Assembly: GCF_045862395.1 (NCBI RefSeq)
Contig: NZ_AP023087.1
Location: 2,914,001-2,978,000, forward strand
Direction: 5' to 3'
DNA from: Marinicellulosiphila megalodicopiae
Lineage (GTDB): Bacteria; Pseudomonadota; Gammaproteobacteria; Pseudomonadales; Natronospirillaceae
Length of the DNA stretch: 64,000 nucleotides
In this document: positions 16,226 through 24,306 of the stretch, in pieces
Position numbering within the stretch: the stretch's first letter is position 1
Layout of the letters: each line of letters opens with the position of its first letter
Position numbers and translations under genes: made by a program
Notes under the pieces: generated by a model
Seen by the model: only the letters and a program-made list of their open reading frames with translations
What the model was told of the DNA's origin: nothing
Databases searched by the model: none

Positions 16226-18862
16226 CTACCTCGGAAGCTTAATTAAAATAATTGTCCCAACATTCTCATCGAATCTTGCACTGATTAAGCCTTGATGTTT
16301 TTCAATAATGGTTTTACAAATAGAAAGCCCTAGGCCTGATCCTGATTTATGCCGACTTACTAAACTTCTAAATGGCTCAAAAATTTGCTCAGCGTATTCA
16401 TTTGAAAATCCAACGCCCTGGTCTATCACTTCAATTTCTATAGCGTCTTCTTTGAGTTTACCACAAATCTTAATTTCTGCTTTTTGTTCTGGTTTACGAT
16501 AATGAATAGCGTTCACAATCAAATTTATCAAAACATGCATAAATCCAATTTTATTCACTTCTAAATTCACATCACTGATTAATTCTATCTGCGCACCTGT
16601 TTCATTAATTAAATTACTTAAATCTTCTTTTATGGACTCTAAAATCTCACTTAACAATATGGGTTCAAAAATAAATTTTTCACGGCCAAATCGAGACAGC
16701 TGTAATAATCCTTTAACCATTTCACTCATTCTTGTGGTGGCATTTAAAATTCGATCTAACTCGTACCTTGCATCTGGGTCATCCAGTTTACCTACTAGAC
16801 GATTACTTAAACTCTCACCGAACAAATTAATTTTACGCAAGGGCTCTTGTAAATCATGAGAAGCATTAAATGCAAATCGCTCTAACGCAACATTTGATTG
16901 TTGTATTTGCTCCTGTGCTGATCGTTTATCCGTTATGTTTTCAATAACTGCAATAAAATATTTAATATAGCCATCACTTTCCTTCACGGTTGATATATTG
17001 AAATTACACCAAATAGCGGTTCCATCTTTTTTAATCAATCGCTTTTCAAAAACCGATTCTACTTTGTTTTTATTTAACAACTCCTTAAATTCATTCTTAC
17101 AATAATCTAAATCAACATCATGAATAAGATCAACGATGCTTTTTCCATCAATTAGTTTTTTATCATATCCAAGCATGTCGTAAAAATATTTATTCACCCT
17201 AATAAATTCACCGCTTTTATCCATATTTATAATTCCGATAGCAGCCAAATCATAGGTTGTATTAAATTCTAAATATAAAGACTTGTATCGTTCCTCTTTA
17301 ATTTTCAATTCAGTAATATCAAAAAAAGTCCCTAACATCAAAGTGGGTAACCCATCTTTAATTTCATATAGCGCATCTCTTGAAGAACACCAAAACCAAT
17401 GCCCATCTTTATGCTTAAATCGGTAATCAATGGTGGATTGTTGATTTTCATACACATCATCAAAATGTTTTAACATCCTATCAATATCATCAGGATGGAA
17501 TAAGGCCATTAAATCACCATCTCGTTTTTGAATTTTAGCTAAATCGCTTAGGGTATACCCAGTAATTCTAGTGTACTCTTTATTAATAAAGGTATTTGTT
17601 TTGACAATTAAATCAAAAATATAAAGTCCCGATAACGAATTATCATGAATTTTTTCGATGAAATTTGTTTTTTCAATCAAGGCATTTTCTAATATTATTT
17701 GCTCATGAATATTAGTGATTAATCCTGACATTAAAACCGGTTGATCTGCGTTGTACATTGCCTCTCCACGCATTTTTATCCATAAATAATTATTTTGAGG
17801 TCCACTTACTCTAAAAATCAATTCAAAAGACCGATGATCTAATATACTACTATTGATGGCGGCTTTTATTCTTTCTTTGTCTTCTCTGTGCACAAAAGAT
17901 ATAAATTCATTAAAATGTGAAATTTTCAAACATGCAGGATTTAAAATATTAACAAGCTGATCATTATGCCAAAATGATCCAGTTACAAAATTCCACTCCC
18001 AGATTCCGTCATTCGTTGCATTAATTGCACGTTTGATTCGATTAGTGCTTTCAAAATACAACCGAGATTCTGATGTAGATTCATCCACATTATTGATACT
18101 TGCGAATGTCATTTTTTGATCTAAGAACATATGTGTATTTAACATAATTTCTAGAGACACACTTGAGCCATCTTTGCACCTGCCTGTGACAATTCGACCT
18201 TGGGCCATACTATGTTGCTTGGTTTCATTAAATACAAATTCAGAAACAATAGTGCTATGTAATGCCCTTAAATGAGTGTGCAATAAAATAGATAACGGTT
18301 GACCAATTAATTCATCCTTTTCATAGCCAAATGTATTTTCTACTTTTTTATTTACAACTTGTATGCATTGATTCTCATCAATAATTAACACGCCAGTTGG
18401 AAGTAATTCAGTAGAAAATTTAAATATCTCTCCTGCTTGGTTTTTTAATTGCTCAGTATGAACCTGTTCCAATGCTTCAGCTAATTGACTAGGACTTGGG
18501 ATATTTTTAAGTTGGGGCACGATTTTTAACAAGACAATTGCCGTTGCAATTGACACGATAGCAGTAATCATTTTCACTACAGCTTGAATTCCGTAGGCTC
18601 CATTCCAAATATTATAAACGGCAATTACATGAGTTAATCCGCATAATAAAATAAACGCTGAAAATAACACAAAAAGTGTTTTAAATTTCTTAAGTGTATC
18701 GTTATGAACAAGCACCATCAAACAAACTGGTATGGAAAAATACGCTAATGCAACAAGAAGATCAGCTACAACCGTTGTCCATAAAATGCCAGGATACCAA
18801 ATAAAACAATGCCCATGAGGCATATATTGATCATTGAAAAACAGACTTAATGTGTCAACCAT
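16226..18862 (-). CDS. Multi-PAS histidine kinase with ethylene-receptor-like membrane domain
   Basis: This 878-residue sensor kinase has an N-terminal domain (about 1-125) with three helices. They contain ADLLVALAYFSIP and FSAFILLCGLTH, which closely match the ethylene-binding domain of plant ETR1 and cyanobacterial Etr1. Asp34, Cys74 and His78 stand at the positions of ETR1 Asp25, Cys65 and His69, the Cu(I)/ethylene residues. Four PAS segments follow (about 145-640), then a dimerisation domain with SHDLQEPLRK (phosphorylatable His about 669) and an HATPase domain (NAIHYR, DQGVGF, GSGLGLS). It heads an operon with two response regulators. Its start codon lies in a triplicated 18-bp repeat. 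Confidence 0.93.
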   Translation of the reverse strand: MVDTLSLFFNDQYMPHGHCFIWYPGILWTTVVADLLVALAYFSIPVCLMVLVHNDTLKKFKTLFVLFSAFILLCGLTHVIAVYNIWNGAYGIQAVVKMITAIVSIATAIVLLKIVPQLKNIPSPSQLAEALEQVHTEQLKNQAGEIFKFSTELLPTGVLIIDENQCIQVVNKKVENTFGYEKDELIGQPLSILLHTHLRALHSTIVSEFVFNETKQHSMAQGRIVTGRCKDGSSVSLEIMLNTHMFLDQKMTFASINNVDESTSESRLYFESTNRIKRAINATNDGIWEWNFVTGSFWHNDQLVNILNPACLKISHFNEFISFVHREDKERIKAAINSSILDHRSFELIFRVSGPQNNYLWIKMRGEAMYNADQPVLMSGLITNIHEQIILENALIEKTNFIEKIHDNSLSGLYIFDLIVKTNTFINKEYTRITGYTLSDLAKIQKRDGDLMALFHPDDIDRMLKHFDDVYENQQSTIDYRFKHKDGHWFWCSSRDALYEIKDGLPTLMLGTFFDITELKIKEERYKSLYLEFNTTYDLAAIGIINMDKSGEFIRVNKYFYDMLGYDKKLIDGKSIVDLIHDVDLDYCKNEFKELLNKNKVESVFEKRLIKKDGTAIWCNFNISTVKESDGYIKYFIAVIENITDKRSAQEQIQQSNVALERFAFNASHDLQEPLRKINLFGESLSNRLVGKLDDPDARYELDRILNATTRMSEMVKGLLQLSRFGREKFIFEPILLSEILESIKEDLSNLINETGAQIELISDVNLEVNKIGFMHVLINLIVNAIHYRKPEQKAEIKICGKLKEDAIEIEVIDQGVGFSNEYAEQIFEPFRSLVSRHKSGSGLGLSICKTIIEKHQGLISARFDENVGTIILIKLPR

Positions 18863-18908
18863 ACTTTATGTCTCAACCATACTTTATGTCTCAACCATAT
18901 TTTATGTC
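18855..18908 (-). repeat. Three tandem 18-bp copies spanning the kinase start codon
   Basis: The unit TCAACCATACTTTATGTC occurs three times in a row (18855-18872, 18873-18890, 18891-18908; the last has one mismatch). On the minus strand each copy supplies an ATG. The two upstream ATGs read Met-Val-Glu-Thr-stop. Only the copy nearest the gene opens the kinase frame. Each ATG is preceded by a weak GAG ribosome-binding site about 9 bases away, provided by the neighbouring unit. Confidence 0.93.
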
Positions 18909-19178
18909 TCAATTACTAAAATAATTAAACCTATTCTTTATAGGTATATTTTTAGCATAGCTCACATTTTATGTATTACATTTCGTATTTCAATTTAAAA
19001 AGTACAGTATTGATTGGTTTCAAGAAGCGATAACTTTTAGATTGGATTTTTTAATAACAATATTAGACAAAAAAAGATTCATGTAGATTTTTTTAAGATT
19101 ACATTTTAAGAATGAGACATAATAATAAAATATCAGTTAGACTTTTTAAGTCTATACACGATTAAATTTCATGCATAA
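18909..19178. other. AT-rich intergenic region upstream of the kinase operon
   Basis: About 270 bases of AT-rich DNA contain no open frame, tRNA or repeat that I can support. They presumably hold the promoter of the minus-strand kinase operon, but I see no convincing -35/-10 pair. The far end carries the ygiQ terminator. Confidence 0.5.
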
Positions 19179-19214
19179 AAAAGGCTTATACATCATTAAA
19201 TGTATAAGCCTTTT
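19179..19214 (-). terminator. Rho-independent terminator of ygiQ
   Basis: A 15-bp perfect stem (AAAAGGCTTATACAT at 19179-19193 with its complement at 19200-19214) and a 6-base loop lie 12 bases past the ygiQ stop. T-runs are present on the minus strand. Confidence 0.92.
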
Positions 19215-19226
19215 ATTTAAGAATGA

Positions 19227-21446
19227 TTATTTTACAAGTTTTTTAATACTTACTTGACGTTTTTTATTGGACTTATTTGTTTTTTTCACTGATCGATTAT
19301 GTGTTGGTTTTGTTGTACTTACCGATTTCCCAGAAGTACCACCAAATGTTTTTTTGCTATTAAAACGGTTATTACCATGACGTCGTTCTTCAGCAGGCAC
19401 TAGGCAATTTTCACCCGATCCAATTAAATCTGCACGCCCCATTGCACGTAAGTTTGCTCGTAATACATCCCAGCTTTTTTCGTCGTGATAACGAATATAG
19501 GCTTTGTGTACACGACGGCTTGAAATGTCTTTAGTAATTGTAATTTGGTTTTCTTTTTTATAGCTCAAACGTTTTAATGGGTTACGACCTGAGTAATACA
19601 TCGCGGTTGCTAAACTCATTGGCGACGGATAGAACGTTTGTACTTGGTCTAGTCTGAATTTGTTTTTCTTCAGCCACAATGCAAGATTCATCATATCTTC
19701 ATCTTCACAACCAGGATGCGCTGCAATGAAATACGGAATCAAATATTGTTTTTTACCGGCCGCTTTAGAATATTTGTTAAACATTTTTTCAAATTGATGA
19801 TACGTCCCCATTCCTGGTTTCATCATCATATTTAATGTGCGCTCTTCACTGTGCTCTGGCGCAATTTTTAAATAGCCACCAACATGATGAGTCACTAATT
19901 CTTTTACGTATTCAGGATCTCGTACCGCTAAGTCATAACGTAAGCCTGATGCAATCGCGACATTTTTAATACCCGGAACCGCACGTGCTTTACGATACAA
20001 CTCTGTTGTTTCACTATGATCGGTTTTTAAATTACTGCAAATTGATGGGAATACACAAGACAGTCTACGACAGGTCGACTGAATTTCTTGGCTCTTACAA
20101 TTTAAGTGATACATATTGGCCGTTGGCCCACCTAAATCGGAAATTTGCCCAGTGAAATTCGGCACTTTTGCTTTCATGTCGTCAATTTCTTTTAAGACAC
20201 TTTCTTGAGAACGCGACTGAATCACTCGACCTTCGTGCTCTGTAATTGAACAGAACGTACAACCACCAAAACAACCACGCATAATATTGATCGATGTTTT
20301 GATCATGTCGTAAGCGGGGATTTTTTGGCCATCGTATTTTGGATGCGGCACACGGGCGTAATACAAATCAAATACAGAATCCATTTCTTCTGTTTCTAAT
20401 GGAATCGGTGGTGTGTTGATCCAAATTTCTTTGTTACCGTGTTTTTGAATTAACGGCTTAGCATTATGTGGATTACTTTCTTGATGCAAAATACGCGATG
20501 CGTGTGCGTATAAAATAGGATCACTTTTTACTTTTTCATAAGACGGTAAACGGATACACAATAATTCGTCGTGATCTAATTTGGCTTGTTTTTTAAGAGG
20601 CGCTGGCACCATCTTAATTGCTTGTAACTCGGCTTCTTGCTGTTTAATGAACTCTTCTTCGTTGGCTGGAGTATGTTTTTTATCGCCCATGTCATAAGGG
20701 TTGTTGATTAAATCAAGTTTACCCGGCCAATCAATTCTGGTTGAATCTAGCTGTGTGTATTCAGAAGGTGCTGCATCTAGCAACACAGCTGTGCCGCGTA
20801 CGTATCGCATATCTTCAACAGTCTGACCTTTTGAAAACATGTGGCTCACATCAACAATGGCACGCTCAGCGTTACCATAAAGTAAAATATCGGCACCTGA
20901 ATCAATTAATATTGAACGACGCACTTCGTCAGACCAGTAATCGTATTGTGCGATACGGCGTAAACTCGATTCAATACCACCGATCACAATCGGAGTGTTT
21001 TTAAACGCTTCACGACATTTTTGCGCATACACAATAACCGCACGATCTGGACGTTTACCGCCTACGTTACCAGGAGTATAAGCATCATCGTGGCGTAATT
21101 TTAAATCCGCTGTGTATCGATTAATCATCGAGTCCATGTTGCCAGATGAAATACCAAAGTATAAATTGGGCTCACCTAACACTTTAAAATCTTTAGTGTT
21201 TTGCCAATTTGGCTGATCAATAATACCTACGCGAAAACCTTGGGACTCTAATAATCGACCAATAATTGCAGCACCAAAACTTGGGTGATCAACATAGGCA
21301 TCGCCCGAGATTATAATAATGTCGCAACTGTCCCAGCCTAACAGGTCCATTTCAGCTCGTGATGTCGGCAAAAATGGCGCTGTGCCGAAGCATTCGGCCC
21401 AATATTTAGGGTTATGATTTAGGTGGGGGGCTTTAATTACAGGCAT
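19227..21446 (-). CDS. ygiQ: YgiQ-family radical SAM protein
   Basis: This 739-residue protein belongs to the UPF0313/YgiQ family. The N-terminal part matches the family signature (KYWAECFGTAPFLPTSRAEM, then DSCDIIIISGDAYVDHPSFG). The radical-SAM cluster motif is CFGGCTFC, a C-x3-C-x2-C set that binds a 4Fe-4S cluster. A basic Lys/Arg/Thr/Ser-rich tail of about 50 residues ends the protein. The reaction catalysed is unknown. I chose the ATG at 21446 over an upstream TTG four codons earlier. It is a single-gene unit with its own terminator. Confidence 0.93.
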   Translation of the reverse strand: MPVIKAPHLNHNPKYWAECFGTAPFLPTSRAEMDLLGWDSCDIIIISGDAYVDHPSFGAAIIGRLLESQGFRVGIIDQPNWQNTKDFKVLGEPNLYFGISSGNMDSMINRYTADLKLRHDDAYTPGNVGGKRPDRAVIVYAQKCREAFKNTPIVIGGIESSLRRIAQYDYWSDEVRRSILIDSGADILLYGNAERAIVDVSHMFSKGQTVEDMRYVRGTAVLLDAAPSEYTQLDSTRIDWPGKLDLINNPYDMGDKKHTPANEEEFIKQQEAELQAIKMVPAPLKKQAKLDHDELLCIRLPSYEKVKSDPILYAHASRILHQESNPHNAKPLIQKHGNKEIWINTPPIPLETEEMDSVFDLYYARVPHPKYDGQKIPAYDMIKTSINIMRGCFGGCTFCSITEHEGRVIQSRSQESVLKEIDDMKAKVPNFTGQISDLGGPTANMYHLNCKSQEIQSTCRRLSCVFPSICSNLKTDHSETTELYRKARAVPGIKNVAIASGLRYDLAVRDPEYVKELVTHHVGGYLKIAPEHSEERTLNMMMKPGMGTYHQFEKMFNKYSKAAGKKQYLIPYFIAAHPGCEDEDMMNLALWLKKNKFRLDQVQTFYPSPMSLATAMYYSGRNPLKRLSYKKENQITITKDISSRRVHKAYIRYHDEKSWDVLRANLRAMGRADLIGSGENCLVPAEERRHGNNRFNSKKTFGGTSGKSVSTTKPTHNRSVKKTNKSNKKRQVSIKKLVK

Positions 21447-21580
21447 GGCTACTTTCAAAAAAATTCAGAGGTGGCTATATTGCCAAAAAAACGACTTTTT
21501 TGATACCTCTGATTGAGTAGTTACTGTTTGATATTGTAATTTAAGAGCAGATAAGACACCTACTCTTTGGCTAAAACGGT

Positions 21581-21979
21581 TTATTTAGTATGAGCTAACA
21601 AATATTTAATTACTTCTCGACGTGTAACAATACCCACCACATTGCCATTTTGATCCACAACAGGGTAATTTTTAGGCTGTGGACCGCTCATTTTTTCAGC
21701 AATCGACAATATCGTTTGATCTGGCGATACACTTAATACATCGGTTTTCATGATGTCAGATACACCGGCAACACGTTGATTGTGGTACGCCACTTGAATA
21801 ATGACTTGCAAACAATCTTGCTCAGAAATCCAACCTTGTAATTTCCCATCATCATCAAGCACTACACCGCCTAATGCTTCAGATTTTATTAATTCTTTGG
21901 ACGCTTCCACTACCAACATTGAACTTGGAATAGATGCGAATTTGGTATTCATAATCGAAGAAATTGTATCGTTTTGCAT
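21581..21979 (-). CDS. Two-CBS-domain protein
   Basis: This 132-residue protein consists almost entirely of a CBS pair (about 8-62 and 72-128). The halves share the pattern IMNTKFASIPSSMLVVEA versus IMKTDVLSVSPDQTILSIA, then GWISEQDCL versus GIVTRREVI. CBS pairs bind adenosine nucleotides such as AMP, ATP or SAM and act as energy sensors. No catalytic domain is fused, so its partner is unknown. It lies between ygiQ and a DUF1653 gene, without overlap to either. Confidence 0.9.
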   Translation of the reverse strand: MQNDTISSIMNTKFASIPSSMLVVEASKELIKSEALGGVVLDDDGKLQGWISEQDCLQVIIQVAYHNQRVAGVSDIMKTDVLSVSPDQTILSIAEKMSGPQPKNYPVVDQNGNVVGIVTRREVIKYLLAHTK

Positions 21980-22037
21980 GTTTTAATTTTCCTAAAAAAG
22001 CTAAATTTACCTCAGAATAAAAAAATTAACTAATAAT

Positions 22038-22247
22038 TTATGCTTCTCTTAACCATTTAAAACGTTCTATTGATTGCCCCTCTTTGATTATTGATTCAAA
22101 AAACATGGCTTTGGGGCGAACCCACCAACTAAAATCACCATATTGGCATTGATACAAAACCAACTCTTCCTCTGTTTCACTGTGTTTAACCAATTGCGTT
22201 ACGTTGTACAACGCGCCTTTGTAATGTTGATAAATGCCTGTTTTCAT
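22038..22247 (-). CDS. DUF1653 family protein
   Basis: This 69-residue protein matches the DUF1653 family: GIYQHYKGALYNV at the start, HSETEEELVLYQCQYGDFSWWVRPKAMF in the middle, and RFKWL near the end. It is a small beta-rich cytoplasmic domain of unknown function. I chose the ATG at 22247, which has AGAGG four bases upstream and gives the family's usual N-terminus. Upstream in-frame starts would add a Cys-rich stretch foreign to the family. Confidence 0.85.
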   Translation of the reverse strand: MKTGIYQHYKGALYNVTQLVKHSETEEELVLYQCQYGDFSWWVRPKAMFFESIIKEGQSIERFKWLREA

Positions 22248-22379
22248 AATGCCTCTTTTTTTGCTGACGAATGTATAAAGGCATTTTAATCTTTTGGTTT
22301 TAAATAAACAGCAAACAAATGAATAAAATCCCATCCTAAACCGCTATAATCACAAAAAATTAAACAACACATACCCACT

Positions 22380-23054
22380 ATGACTTTTGATCCTACACAA
22401 CTAACCGTATTACCCGCCACTAGCGAGCCTTTTGAATTAATTCATGCCGATGACGATTTTGTGGTGGTGTATAAACCGACAAAGCTGTTAACTGTACCGG
22501 GTCGCCACCCTGACAATAATGATTGTTTGGTATCACGTGTACAAAAGCAGTTTCCAACAGCAGTCGTTGTGCATCGTTTGGATTACGACACCTCTGGTTT
22601 AGTTATTTTGCCACTAAACAAACCTGCACTTTCTAACATTAGTAAGCAGTTTCAAGCGCGTACTGTGCACAAACAATACACAGCAATTGTGGATGGTATT
22701 ATCAAAACGGATTCGGATTGCATTGATATGCCCATTGCAAAAGATCCTGAAAACCCACGTTGTTATAAAGTGTGTTTTGAATCTGGCAAAGTGTCGGTGA
22801 CGAATTTTGAAGTACTCGAAAGAGATTTAGAACACAATAAAACCCGCGTTTTATTAAAGCCTGTAACGGGAAGATCACACCAACTTCGCTTGCATATGCT
22901 AGCAATGGGTCATGTTATTTTGGGCGATGAGTTTTATGCAGATGAAGCTCGATTTAAAGCATCAAGCCGCTTGCTTTTACACTCTAATTTTATTGAATTT
23001 AGCCATCCTAAAACCGATAAATTGATTCAGTTTAAATTTGACGTGCCGTTTTAG
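22380..23054 (+). CDS. rluA: RluA-family pseudouridine synthase
   Basis: This 224-residue enzyme isomerises uridine to pseudouridine in RNA. The catalytic motif is HRLDYDTSGL, with Asp68 as the nucleophile. VYKPTKLLTVPGR and GRSHQLRLHMLAMGH are also conserved. There is no S4 domain and the length is close to E. coli RluA (219 residues), which modifies 23S rRNA U746 and tRNA U32. RluC/RluD-type enzymes are longer and carry S4, so RluA is the best fit. It is transcribed divergently from the DUF1653 gene. Confidence 0.9.
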   Translation: MTFDPTQLTVLPATSEPFELIHADDDFVVVYKPTKLLTVPGRHPDNNDCLVSRVQKQFPTAVVVHRLDYDTSGLVILPLNKPALSNISKQFQARTVHKQYTAIVDGIIKTDSDCIDMPIAKDPENPRCYKVCFESGKVSVTNFEVLERDLEHNKTRVLLKPVTGRSHQLRLHMLAMGHVILGDEFYADEARFKASSRLLLHSNFIEFSHPKTDKLIQFKFDVPF

Positions 23055-23090
23055 ATTCAACTTTCTAATTAAAATCATTCCTTTAAAAAC

Positions 23091-23115
23091 AGTCGCCCAC
23101 GTCCTGTAGGCGACT
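23091..23115 (-). terminator. Hairpin terminator of fadA
   Basis: A 7-bp stem AGTCGCC/GGCGACT with an 11-base loop is followed on the minus strand by GTTTTT. It lies 8 bases beyond the fadA stop, between the convergent fadA and rluA genes. Confidence 0.75.
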
Positions 23116-23122
23116 TAGTGAT

Positions 23123-24298
23123 TTACACGCGCTCTATCAATGTCGCAATGCCTTGGCCTAAACCAATACACATGGTCGACACGCCAAAAGTCGCATCATT
23201 TTGTTCTAACACATTTAAAAGCGTGCCTGTAATTCTTGCGCCACTGCACCCAAATGGATGACCCAACGCAATCGCTCCACCATGAATATTCACTTTGTCT
23301 TCAAGTGATTTCAGCAGTTTTAAATCTTTTAAAACGGGTAATGCTTGAGCGGCAAATGCTTCGTTTAATTCCCAAAAATCAATATCACTGACTGACATTT
23401 TGTGTTTTTTCAATAGCTTTTGTGTGGCAGGAACGGGACCATAACCCATTATAGAAGGATCCACCCCCGCAAGCGCCATCTGTCTTACAACGGCTCTTGG
23501 TTTTAACCCCATAGCTTTTGCTTTTTTGGCCGACATCACCAACATAGCACAGGCACCATCGCTGATTTGTGACGATGTGCCAGCGGTTACTGTGCCGTTT
23601 TTAGGATCAAACACAGGTTTCAGTTTGGCCAAGCCTTCTAAAGTCGTATCTGCTCGTATGGTTTCATCTTCTTTAATTATTGCCGCTAACCCCGCTTCAT
23701 TTAAACCAGGCACGCCAATGATTTCATTTTTAAGCCAACCTTTCACTGTCGCTTGGTGAGCCAATTGATGAGAACGAAAGGCAAATTCATCTTGTGCTTC
23801 GCGCGTAATACCATGCATTTTGGATAATAACTCAGCAGTTAACCCCATCATTCCAGCCGCTTTTGCAGCATGTAATGAAATGGTTGGATTCACATCTACG
23901 CCATGCATCATATCCACATGCCCCATATGCTCGACACCACCAATCAAGTAAGCATCGCCATTTCCACTTTGAATGCCTTGTGCGGCAATATGTAACGCAG
24001 ACATGGAAGAGCCACATAAACGGCTGACGGTTTGTGCAGGCACTTCTACTGGAATTTGAGTGAGCAAAGAAATCATTCGAGCAATGTTCCAGCCTTGCTC
24101 TTTTGTTTGATTCACACAGCCCCAAATCACATCATCAATTTGTGCGGGATCAAAATTAGGATTTCGATTTAGCAGTGCATCAATAACGTGAGCGGATAAA
24201 TTCTCAGCTCGTAATCCTCTAAAACAACCGCCTCTTGAACGCCCCATAGGGGAACGCAAAAAATCAACAATTACGGCATCATTATCTTGTAATTTCAT
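23123..24298 (-). CDS. fadA: 3-ketoacyl-CoA thiolase
   Basis: This 391-residue enzyme makes the thiolytic cut that ends each beta-oxidation cycle. The nucleophilic Cys95 lies in SRLCGSSMSALH. The C-terminal ALGHPFGCSGAR and CIGLGQG hold the catalytic His and second Cys. The length is that of aerobic FadA (beta subunit of the trifunctional complex). It follows fadB by 8 bases on the same strand, the normal fadBA order. FadI of the anaerobic pair is longer and less similar. Confidence 0.96.
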   Translation of the reverse strand: MKLQDNDAVIVDFLRSPMGRSRGGCFRGLRAENLSAHVIDALLNRNPNFDPAQIDDVIWGCVNQTKEQGWNIARMISLLTQIPVEVPAQTVSRLCGSSMSALHIAAQGIQSGNGDAYLIGGVEHMGHVDMMHGVDVNPTISLHAAKAAGMMGLTAELLSKMHGITREAQDEFAFRSHQLAHQATVKGWLKNEIIGVPGLNEAGLAAIIKEDETIRADTTLEGLAKLKPVFDPKNGTVTAGTSSQISDGACAMLVMSAKKAKAMGLKPRAVVRQMALAGVDPSIMGYGPVPATQKLLKKHKMSVSDIDFWELNEAFAAQALPVLKDLKLLKSLEDKVNIHGGAIALGHPFGCSGARITGTLLNVLEQNDATFGVSTMCIGLGQGIATLIERV

Positions 24299-24306
24299 GG
24301 TTCACC

